11,683 nucleotides of DNA, taken from contig DNPN01000074.1 of the NCBI GenBank assembly GCA_003501385.1, positions 49,975 to 61,657 on the forward strand. Direction: 5' to 3'. Source of the DNA: Rhizobium sp. (lineage in GTDB: Bacteria; Pseudomonadota; Alphaproteobacteria; Rhizobiales; Rhizobiaceae). Both the position numbers and the translations under genes were made by a program. Below are positions 6,588 through 11,683 of the stretch, piece by piece (position 1 is the first letter of the stretch; the number at the start of each line of letters is the position of its first letter). The notes beneath the pieces are model-generated. The model saw only the letters and a program-made list of their open reading frames with translations. It had not been told where the DNA came from and made no database searches.

Positions 6588-7496
6588 ATGACTGACGACC
6601 GAAGAACACTCTCTGTTGAGCTGGTTTGCGAGCTAATTGCTGACCAGTTTCCTCAATGGGCCGATCTGCCCATCACACCCATTCTTCCCGGAGGCTGGAA
6701 TAATCGCAGCTTTCGCCTCGGTGAAACAATGGTTCTTCGCCTTCCCAGTGCCGAGCGCTATGTTGCGCAAGTGCAAAAAGAACAGCATTTCCTGCCTTAT
6801 CTTACATCTCACCTGCCGCTGCCCATCCCTCAAGCGATCGCCTTGGGAAAGGCAGGTGCAGATTATCCGTGGCCGTTTGGGGTTTACGGATGGATTGAGG
6901 GTGATACAGCCGCGCACGGCGGCATTGATGATCCCGTCCGATTTGCGCAGGACCTCGCCCATTTTCTCAACGCGCTTCACAACGTCGAGACAGCAGACGG
7001 CCCTGCCGCTGGCCTCCATAACTTCTACCGTGGCGATTTTATCAACGTTTACAATGATGAAACCCGCGCTGCGATTGCCAACTTGAACGGTAAGATCGAC
7101 GGAAACGCAGCAACCGCCATTTGGGATAAAGCTCTTGAAAGCCAATGGAACAGCCCTGCGGTCTGGCTGCATGGCGACATTGCGCCGGGAAATCTACTGG
7201 TGCAAAACGGCAAGCTCAGCGCCGTGATCGATTTTGGGTCCATGGGCATTGGCGATCCGGCCTGCGACCTTGCCATTGCCTGGATGTTTTTGGAGGGAAA
7301 AAGCAGGCAGGCGTTTCGTTCAAATCTGCCACTGGACCAAGAAACATGGCAGCGCGGGCGCGGTTGGGCCTTGTGGAAAACCCTGATCACGCTTGATAAA
7401 CTCTATCGTGATGGCACCGAGGAAACCGGAAGGCAACAAGAGATTTTACAGATTATTCTGGAACATGACTTAAGCGAGCCTCACGGCAGATATTGA
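6588..7496 (+). CDS. Aminoglycoside phosphotransferase (APH)-family kinase
   Basis: This 302-residue protein has the APH/choline-kinase fold. An N-terminal lobe carries a nucleotide-binding segment around 34-51 (PGGWNNRSFRLGETMVLRLP). Brenner's catalytic motif HGDIAPGNLL is at 195-204 (H195, D197, N202), and the metal-binding IDFGSMGIGDPACDLA at 214-229 contains D215 and the conserved GDPACDLA. Family members phosphorylate aminoglycosides, macrolides or small metabolites such as homoserine, choline or fructosamines. No feature here identifies the substrate, and drug resistance should not be assumed. ATG 6588 has AAGGGAG just upstream. It starts 52 bases after bioY. Its last 16 bases overlap the 3' end of the convergent thioesterase gene. 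Confidence 0.87.
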   Translation: MTDDRRTLSVELVCELIADQFPQWADLPITPILPGGWNNRSFRLGETMVLRLPSAERYVAQVQKEQHFLPYLTSHLPLPIPQAIALGKAGADYPWPFGVYGWIEGDTAAHGGIDDPVRFAQDLAHFLNALHNVETADGPAAGLHNFYRGDFINVYNDETRAAIANLNGKIDGNAATAIWDKALESQWNSPAVWLHGDIAPGNLLVQNGKLSAVIDFGSMGIGDPACDLAIAWMFLEGKSRQAFRSNLPLDQETWQRGRGWALWKTLITLDKLYRDGTEETGRQQEILQIILEHDLSEPHGRY

Positions 7497-7882
7497 TAGA
7501 GCCAATCGCGCAAAACCTCGGGCAAGGCCACCGGCTCCGCCGTTTCGGGATGAACGGCGGTCCAGACGATTTCGAAATCGGCCGCGCGGGTTTTGTCGCG
7601 GTCCACCGCCACGGCAAAGCCTGCGGATTTGCCGCCGATTTTATCCACCGTCACGGTAAACCGCAAAAGATCGCCGGGGGCGAGGCGTTCATACAGGCGG
7701 CATTCAAATTTGGTTGGGCGAAAGGCTGGCTCATTCTCGTCGGCTGGCCGGGCTTGCCAGAAACGGGCCAAGGCCTCTTCGGCGAGCGCCAAAAGCGCGC
7801 TGTTGTTCATGCGGCCCGTGATGCCCGCGTCGCGCAGGCCCACCACCGTGTCCATAACATCATTGCGCTCTTTTTTCGCCAT
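7481..7882 (-). CDS. Hotdog-fold (4HBT-like) acyl-CoA thioesterase family protein
   Basis: The protein has 133 residues, a usual length for 4HBT/YbgC-type hotdog thioesterases, which hydrolyse acyl-CoA thioesters. The diagnostic helix reads GRMNNSALLALAEEALARFW (23-42), corresponding to the canonical G-H-V-N-N-x-x-Y...E-E-A-R. In this protein the His after G is Arg24, the residue aligned with the catalytic Asp of DxD-x-x-G is Gly20, and Asp18 sits two residues earlier; activity may therefore be altered. ATG 7882 follows a G-rich GGGGGTAGGG upstream on the - strand; an internal Met10 lacks a ribosome-binding site. It is convergent with the kinase gene (16-base overlap of ends) and divergent from the deacetylase gene. 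Confidence 0.8.
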   Translation of the reverse strand: MAKKERNDVMDTVVGLRDAGITGRMNNSALLALAEEALARFWQARPADENEPAFRPTKFECRLYERLAPGDLLRFTVTVDKIGGKSAGFAVAVDRDKTRAADFEIVWTAVHPETAEPVALPEVLRDWLYQYLP

Positions 7883-7997
7883 CGCCCTACCCCCGGTTCT
7901 TCCAACTCTCTATGTAGAACGAAACACCTTTCCAGAACAAGCAATCAGCACAAGGCTGGACCAAGTGGCATTGCAAGGTTAAAACGCCCCACAACAG

Positions 7998-8014
7998 ACT
8001 ATGGCTTGCATAGT
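7998..8014. promoter_or_regulatory. Palindrome upstream of the deacetylase gene, possible operator
   Basis: ACTATG (7998-8003) and CATAGT (8009-8014) form a perfect inverted repeat around GCTTG, ending 13 bases before the start codon and just before its ribosome-binding site. It could be a repressor site or a small mRNA hairpin. No cognate regulator gene is visible. Confidence 0.3.
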
Positions 8015-8027
8015 ACGAGGATCTCCC

Positions 8028-8963
8028 ATGACCACACGGCTCTATGAAAATCCGCTGTTTCTGGAACACAACACACCTGCGGGCCATCCTGAGCGGGCAG
8101 ACCGTTTGCGCTCGCTCAACATTGCGCTGGAGCATCCGAATTTTTCAGCGCTGGAGCGCAGGCAGGCACCACAGGCCAATGAAGATGCCGTCATGCTGGC
8201 CCACCCGGAAGAGCATTTCATTGCGGTGATGCGGCAGATCCCGGAAGAGGAAGACCGGATCAACCAGTTGGAGGCTGATACTTATGCATCTTCCAAGAGC
8301 CTGCAATGTGCGCTGACCGCGATTGGCGGAGCCATGGCCGGTGTGGATGATGTGATGACAGGCAAGGCCGACAATGTGTTTATCGCAGGCCGCCCGCCTG
8401 GCCACCATGCAGAAAAGACCAAGGCCATGGGCTTTTGCCTGTTCAACACCGTGGCCATTGCCGCCCGCCATGCGCAAACTGTGCATGGTGTCGAGCGGGT
8501 GGCGATTGTCGATTGGGATGTACATCACGGCAATGGCACGCAGGACATTTTCTGGGATGATCCTTCCGTGCTGTTTTGCTCCACCCACCAGATGCCGCTC
8601 TATCCCTGGACCGGCAAGAAGGATGAGACCGGGCCACACAACACCATTGTCAATGCACCTCTGTCTCAAAACTCCGGCTCGGATCATTTCCGCGAGGCGT
8701 TCAAATCGCGCATTCTGACGGCGCTCAATGATTTTTCACCGGATCTGATCCTGATTTCGGCTGGATTTGATGCCCATCACCGCGACCCATTGGCGCAGAT
8801 CAATCTGGTGGGCGAGGATTTTGACTGGGCAACGGGCCGCTTGATGGAAGTGGCAGACCGCTTTGCCAAAAACCGGGTCGTCAGCCTGCTGGAAGGCGGC
8901 TATGATCTGGAAGGGCTGGCCGAATCGGCTGGCATGCATATTTCGAGATTGATGAAGGGTTGA
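8028..8963 (+). CDS. Histone deacetylase/acetylpolyamine amidohydrolase family protein
   Basis: The 311-residue protein is a zinc amidohydrolase of the class II-type HDAC superfamily. The catalytic His pair is H126-H127 in GRPPGHHAE. Zinc ligands are D164 and H166 in DWDVHHGNG and D248 in SAGFDAH. The transition-state Tyr is Y292 in LEGGYDLEGL. Such bacterial enzymes remove acetyl groups from proteins, polyamines or other acylated amines; the natural substrate is not evident. ATG 8028 has GAGGA six bases upstream (8017-8021); an in-frame ATG at 8001 would lie inside the upstream palindrome. It ends two bases before the xseB start, so the two genes are probably co-transcribed. Deacetylase-xseB-dxs order is, as I recall, conserved in rhizobia. 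An agmatinase-type gene in the same window makes a polyamine link tempting, but it lies about 3.6 kb away on the other strand. Confidence 0.9.
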   Translation: MTTRLYENPLFLEHNTPAGHPERADRLRSLNIALEHPNFSALERRQAPQANEDAVMLAHPEEHFIAVMRQIPEEEDRINQLEADTYASSKSLQCALTAIGGAMAGVDDVMTGKADNVFIAGRPPGHHAEKTKAMGFCLFNTVAIAARHAQTVHGVERVAIVDWDVHHGNGTQDIFWDDPSVLFCSTHQMPLYPWTGKKDETGPHNTIVNAPLSQNSGSDHFREAFKSRILTALNDFSPDLILISAGFDAHHRDPLAQINLVGEDFDWATGRLMEVADRFAKNRVVSLLEGGYDLEGLAESAGMHISRLMKG

Positions 8964-8965
8964 GT

Positions 8966-9217
8966 ATGACTGAAACTGCCGCACCTGATTTATCCGCCTA
9001 TTCCTTTGAAAAAGCGGTGGCTGAGCTGGAAAGCATTGTGGCGCGGCTGGAGCGTGGCGATGTAGCGCTGGATGAATCCATTGCCATTTACGAGCGTGGC
9101 GAACTTTTGAAACGCCATTGCGAAACCCTGCTCTCGGCTGCCGAAAACCGCATTGAGAAGATCCGTCTGGATCGTGCTGGAAAGCCCACCGGCACCGAAC
9201 CATTGGACAATGCATAA
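8966..9217 (+). CDS. xseB: Exodeoxyribonuclease VII small subunit (XseB)
   Basis: A small 83-residue, mostly helical protein. It matches the XseB signature: SFEKAVAELESIVARLERG at 13-31, followed by LDESIAIYERGELLKRHCE and a helix ending near ENRIEKI. XseB subunits coat the arms of the large XseA subunit; the complex degrades single-stranded DNA into oligonucleotides and acts in repair. The large subunit is not in the window. ATG 8966 has AAGGG six bases upstream and lies two bases after the deacetylase stop; a TTG at 8960 overlapping that stop is less likely. The acidic, coiled-coil-like composition and length fit the family. Confidence 0.93.
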   Translation: MTETAAPDLSAYSFEKAVAELESIVARLERGDVALDESIAIYERGELLKRHCETLLSAAENRIEKIRLDRAGKPTGTEPLDNA

Positions 9218-9286
9218 AGGCACAAACGACGATTGGGTGTTTATCCCTTTTCCATGGGGATTTTAGCGCCTATATAACGTCGAGTG

Positions 9287-9309
9287 GAGGCATGCTGAAA
9301 CAATGCCTC
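9287..9309 (+). other. Stem-loop in the dxs leader
   Basis: GAGGCAT (9287-9293) and ATGCCTC (9303-9309) are perfectly complementary around a nine-base loop. It lies 70 to 93 bases after xseB and about 90 bases before dxs. There is no T-run, so it is not a typical terminator. It may be part of a structured dxs leader or chance. Confidence 0.3.
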
Positions 9310-9361
9310 ACAACCGCCAAACACTTTTGCTTCAGCCATGCATGACCATGCGGGGCCAAAG

Positions 9362-9399
9362 GGGCTCGGCGCAATGAGACACAAAAGAGGCCGGAGCCC
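9362..9399 (+). promoter_or_regulatory. Stem-loop that pairs with the dxs ribosome-binding site
   Basis: GGGCTCGGC (9362-9370) can pair with GCC plus GAGCCC (9390-9392 and 9394-9399) with a single bulged G at 9393. The right arm contains the GGAG (9393-9396) directly before the GTG start at 9400. Folding would hide this ribosome-binding site, while the alternative AGAGG (9386-9390) would lie in the loop and at the stem base. This suggests translational control but is based on pairing by eye only. Confidence 0.35.
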
Positions 9400-11322
9400 G
9401 TGACATCCAAGCCGAATACACCGCTGCTCGATCAAGTAACCCTGCCGTCTGATCTGCGCCAGATCGATGATAAGGACCTTCCTCAGTTCGCCCGCGAATT
9501 GCGTGACGAAATGATTGATGCTGTCTCGGTGACCGGCGGACATCTCGGCGCTGGCCTTGGTGTGGTGGAACTGACCATTGCCATCCACAAGGTGTTCAAC
9601 ACGCCAGAAGATCGGCTGATTTTCGACGTTGGCCATCAATGCTATCCGCACAAGATCATCACAGGCCGTCGTGATCGCATCCGCACCCTGCGGCAGGAAG
9701 GTGGCCTTTCCGGCTTCACCAAGCGGGCCGAGAGTGAATACGATCCCTTTGGCGCGGCTCACTCCTCCACCTCGATTTCGGCAGGGCTGGGCATGGCTGT
9801 GGCCGCCGATCTTGGCAAGACGGATCGCAATGTCATTGCCGTGATTGGCGATGGGGCGATGTCGGCTGGCATGGCCTTTGAGGCGCTGAACAATGCCGGC
9901 GCACTGGATGCGCGGCTGATTGTCATTCTCAACGATAATGACATGTCGATTGCCCCACCTACGGGGGCCATGAGTGCCTACCTTGCCCGTCTCGCCTCTG
10001 GCCGCACCTATATGGGCATGCGGGAAATTGGCAAGAAACTGACGGCATACCTCGGCAAGAACATTGACCGCGCCATTACCCGCGCCGTTGAACACGCACG
10101 GGGCTATGTGACAGGCGGCACGATGTTTGAAGAAATGGGCTTTTACCACATCGGGCCAATTGATGGGCATTCCTTTGATCATCTGTTGCCGGTGCTGCGC
10201 AATGTGCGCGACAACAGCAAAGGCCCGGTGCTGATCCATGTGGTGACACAAAAGGGCAAGGGCTATACGCACGCCGCAGCCGCCGCCGACAAATATCATG
10301 GCGTGAACAAATTCGATGTCATCACTGGCGCACAAGCGAAAGCCAAGCCGAACGCACCAAGCTACACCGCCGTGTTTGCCGATGCGCTGGTGCAAGAGGC
10401 TCGCCTTGATGACAAAATTGTCGGCATAACAGCGGCCATGCCGTCGGGCACCGGGTTGGACAAGTTGCATGAGCTTTTCCCCGAGCGCACCTTTGATGTC
10501 GGCATTGCCGAACAGCATGCTGTGACTTTTGCCGCCGGTCTTGCATCCGAGGGCTATAAACCATTCTGCGCGCTTTATTCCACCTTCCTGCAGCGCGGCT
10601 ATGATCAGGTGGTGCATGATGTGGCCATTCAGGGCCTTCCCGTGCGCTTTCCCATCGACCGCGCCGGTTTTGTGGGAGCCGATGGCCCGACCCATGCAGG
10701 CTCTTTCGATGTTGGTTTTTTGGCAAGCCTGCCCGGTTTCGTGGTGATGGCCGCCGCCGATGAGGCTGAGCTGAAACATATGGTGCGCACCGCTGCTGCC
10801 TATGATGATGGCCCGATCTCGTTTCGCTATCCTCGTGGTGAAGGCATTGGTGTGCAAATGCCAGAGCGTGGCGAGATTTTGCAAATCGGCAAAGGCCGGG
10901 TGATGAAGGAAGGCAGCAAGGTGGCACTTTTGTCGTTCGGCACACGTCTGGCTGACTGTCTGCTGGCGGCGGAAGATCTGGATGCCGCAGGCCTCTCCAC
11001 CACGGTTGCCGATGCCCGCTTTGCCAAGCCGCTGGACGTTGATCTCATTCGGCAGCTGGCGCGGAACCATCAGGTTTTGCTGACGGTGGAAGAGGGCGCT
11101 GTCGGCGGTTTCGGATCGCAAGTGCTGCATTTCCTCGCAAGCGAAGGCTTGCTGGATCACGGCCTTAAAGTGCGAAGTCTTGCCCTGCCCGATATCTGGA
11201 TGGATCAGGCCAAGCCCGAGATCATGTATGAAAAGGCAGGGTTAGATGCCAAGGGCATTGTTGCCACCGTATTCATGGCACTGGCGCATGATAGGCAGGG
11301 ACGTGATATTGCCGTCAGTTGA
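9400..11322 (+). CDS. dxs: 1-deoxy-D-xylulose-5-phosphate synthase (Dxs)
   Basis: Dxs condenses pyruvate and glyceraldehyde-3-phosphate to DXP with thiamine diphosphate, the first step of the MEP isoprenoid pathway. The product also feeds thiamine and pyridoxal synthesis. The protein has 640 residues, a normal length. H48 in GGHLGAGLG and the block GHQCYPHKIITGR (79-91) are the family's N-terminal active-site elements. The TPP motif runs from GDG (150-152) to NDN (178-180). The catalytic glutamate is E371 in DVGIAEQHAVTFAAG. Transketolase pyrimidine-binding and C-terminal domains follow. GTG 9400 gives the rhizobial-type N-terminus with TPLLDQV; AGAGG and GGAG lie just upstream. It is separated from xseB by a 182-base structured leader, so it may have its own promoter or an attenuated read-through message; I see no strong promoter, only a TATATAAC at 9271-9278. 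Confidence 0.97.
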   Translation: MTSKPNTPLLDQVTLPSDLRQIDDKDLPQFARELRDEMIDAVSVTGGHLGAGLGVVELTIAIHKVFNTPEDRLIFDVGHQCYPHKIITGRRDRIRTLRQEGGLSGFTKRAESEYDPFGAAHSSTSISAGLGMAVAADLGKTDRNVIAVIGDGAMSAGMAFEALNNAGALDARLIVILNDNDMSIAPPTGAMSAYLARLASGRTYMGMREIGKKLTAYLGKNIDRAITRAVEHARGYVTGGTMFEEMGFYHIGPIDGHSFDHLLPVLRNVRDNSKGPVLIHVVTQKGKGYTHAAAAADKYHGVNKFDVITGAQAKAKPNAPSYTAVFADALVQEARLDDKIVGITAAMPSGTGLDKLHELFPERTFDVGIAEQHAVTFAAGLASEGYKPFCALYSTFLQRGYDQVVHDVAIQGLPVRFPIDRAGFVGADGPTHAGSFDVGFLASLPGFVVMAAADEAELKHMVRTAAAYDDGPISFRYPRGEGIGVQMPERGEILQIGKGRVMKEGSKVALLSFGTRLADCLLAAEDLDAAGLSTTVADARFAKPLDVDLIRQLARNHQVLLTVEEGAVGGFGSQVLHFLASEGLLDHGLKVRSLALPDIWMDQAKPEIMYEKAGLDAKGIVATVFMALAHDRQGRDIAVS

Positions 11323-11353
11323 AATGCCAAAACGGATTGCCTGAACAATAATG

Positions 11354-11381
11354 GACTGAAAACCGTTTCCAGCTTTCAGTC
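11354..11381 (+). terminator. Hairpin after dxs, possible terminator
   Basis: GACTGAAA (11354-11361) and TTTCAGTC (11374-11381) form a perfect 8-base stem with a 12-base loop, starting 32 bases after the dxs stop. There is no following T-run, so intrinsic termination is uncertain; it could also protect the 3' end of the mRNA. Confidence 0.35.
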
Positions 11382-11415
11382 AATGACCCATCGTGCCGCT
11401 CATTCTTTATGGATA

Positions 11416-11439
11416 CCGCGCATCGCAAGCTTTGCGCGG
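11416..11439. repeat. GC-rich inverted repeat in the tail
   Basis: CCGCGCA (11416-11422) and TGCGCGG (11433-11439) are perfectly complementary around a ten-base loop that itself contains AAGCTT. Its role is unknown. Confidence 0.4.
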
Positions 11440-11558
11440 CTCACACCATCAAAACTCCGACCAGACCTGCTTTTCAACCGCGGCAGACGGATCGCCAGGG
11501 TTAAATCGATAGACCACGAACCGGCGCTCGGTCCGATACGAAAACAAAAAATTATAGC

Positions 11559-11594
11559 ACCTGACAAATTTCGGTTTTCTAGAGTCTGTCAGGT
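11559..11594. repeat. Inverted repeat ACCTGACA/TGTCAGGT
   Basis: ACCTGACA (11559-11566) and TGTCAGGT (11587-11594) are perfect 8-base arms around a 20-base AT-rich loop. The motif CTGTCAGGTTCAGATTG at 11586-11602 recalls a dispersed rhizobial intergenic repeat, from memory only. Confidence 0.45.
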
Positions 11595-11642
11595 TCAGAT
11601 TGTACCACAGTACACGACGCAAAAATAAAGACCCCTCCCCCA

Positions 11643-11663
11643 CCCTCCCCACAAGGGGCAGGG
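11643..11663. repeat. C-rich/G-rich palindromic element
   Basis: CCCTCCCC (11643-11650) pairs with GGGG and AGGG (11655-11663) with one bulged C, around loop ACAA. Preceding C-rich bases continue the pattern. On the - strand it is followed by a G-rich tract and then TCTTTATTTTTG, so it might terminate a leftward transcript from outside the window. Confidence 0.45.
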
Positions 11664-11683
11664 CAATCGCATATGGCTCGAAT

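Larger units (their letters stand above)
11323..11683. other. Gene-free tail with several inverted repeats
   Basis: No convincing coding sequence on either strand: the open frames are short, lack ribosome-binding sites and match no family I recognise. The stretch instead holds at least four stem-loops: 11354-11381, 11416-11439, 11559-11594 and 11643-11663. It also has a small one, TGTAC/GTACA, at 11601-11614. The last part (C-rich run, then ACAA, then G-rich run) resembles dispersed palindromic elements known in rhizobial intergenic regions. The next gene would lie beyond the window. Confidence 0.6.

Noticed and set aside
6588..7496. Reading the APH-fold gene as an aminoglycoside-resistance determinant
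   Set aside because: The fold is shared by many metabolic kinases, and there is no mobile element or resistance context; only the family can be supported.
8001..8963. Upstream ATG 8001 as the deacetylase start
   Set aside because: It lies inside the palindrome and lacks a ribosome-binding site, whereas ATG 8028 has GAGGA six bases upstream and the usual family N-terminus.
9241..11160. Long - strand open frame opposite dxs
   Set aside because: Antisense of a highly conserved dxs; the His/Gln/Ala-rich translation is typical of a mirrored GC-rich gene.
11551..11556. Perfect TATAAT on the - strand in the tail as a promoter
   Set aside because: No -35 element at 16-18 bases; the nearest CTGACA is 30 bases away, inside an inverted repeat.
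11449..11652. Reverse-strand frame with RFVVYRFNPGD, vaguely like the N-terminus of succinate dehydrogenase iron-sulfur subunit
   Set aside because: Only about ten residues resemble SdhB, no cysteine clusters follow, and the frame stops at once; treated as coincidence.

Overview
This window looks like a chromosomal segment of an alphaproteobacterium of the Rhizobiales, probably Rhizobiaceae-like. The reasons are moderately GC-rich coding sequence, the bioMNY biotin-uptake operon with BioR-like operator boxes, rhizobial-type Dxs and XseB proteins in the order deacetylase-xseB-dxs (an order I recall from Agrobacterium and Rhizobium), and GGAAACCGG-type intergenic palindromes. No species can be named. 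I found no tRNA, rRNA, CRISPR array, transposase, integrase or phage gene.

Left part (1-2200, + strand): two tandem, clearly paralogous Stf0/NodH-type (COG4424-like) sulfotransferase genes. The first is cut by the window edge. They are followed by a small HIT-family nucleotide hydrolase gene with a TTG start. This is the most accessory-looking stretch. Next (2212-4442, - strand): a winged-helix DNA glycosylase of the YcaQ/AlkX family lies downstream of an agmatinase-type ureohydrolase, with a perfect 10-bp-stem hairpin between them.

Centre (4443-6535, + strand): a divergent intergenic region carries a large imperfect palindrome and a candidate BioR box. It precedes bioM (ECF ATPase), bioN (ECF T-component) and bioY (biotin S-component), which together form a three-part biotin importer. 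A second and better BioR-like box lies in the bioN-bioY gap. An aminoglycoside-phosphotransferase-fold (APH) gene follows; its 3' end overlaps tail to tail with a hotdog-fold thioesterase gene on the - strand.

Right part (8028-11322, + strand): a class II-type histone-deacetylase-family amidohydrolase and xseB (exonuclease VII small subunit) are almost contiguous. After a 182-bp structured leader comes dxs, the first enzyme of the MEP isoprenoid pathway. The last 361 bases contain no convincing gene but several inverted repeats, resembling a composite of dispersed intergenic palindromic elements.

Most of the window is ordinary metabolic and housekeeping content. I do not see a new multi-gene system. 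The points most worth checking are the tandem sulfotransferases, the two BioR-like boxes, the hairpin that could mask the dxs ribosome-binding site, the hotdog protein lacking the usual catalytic Asp, and the palindrome-rich tail.
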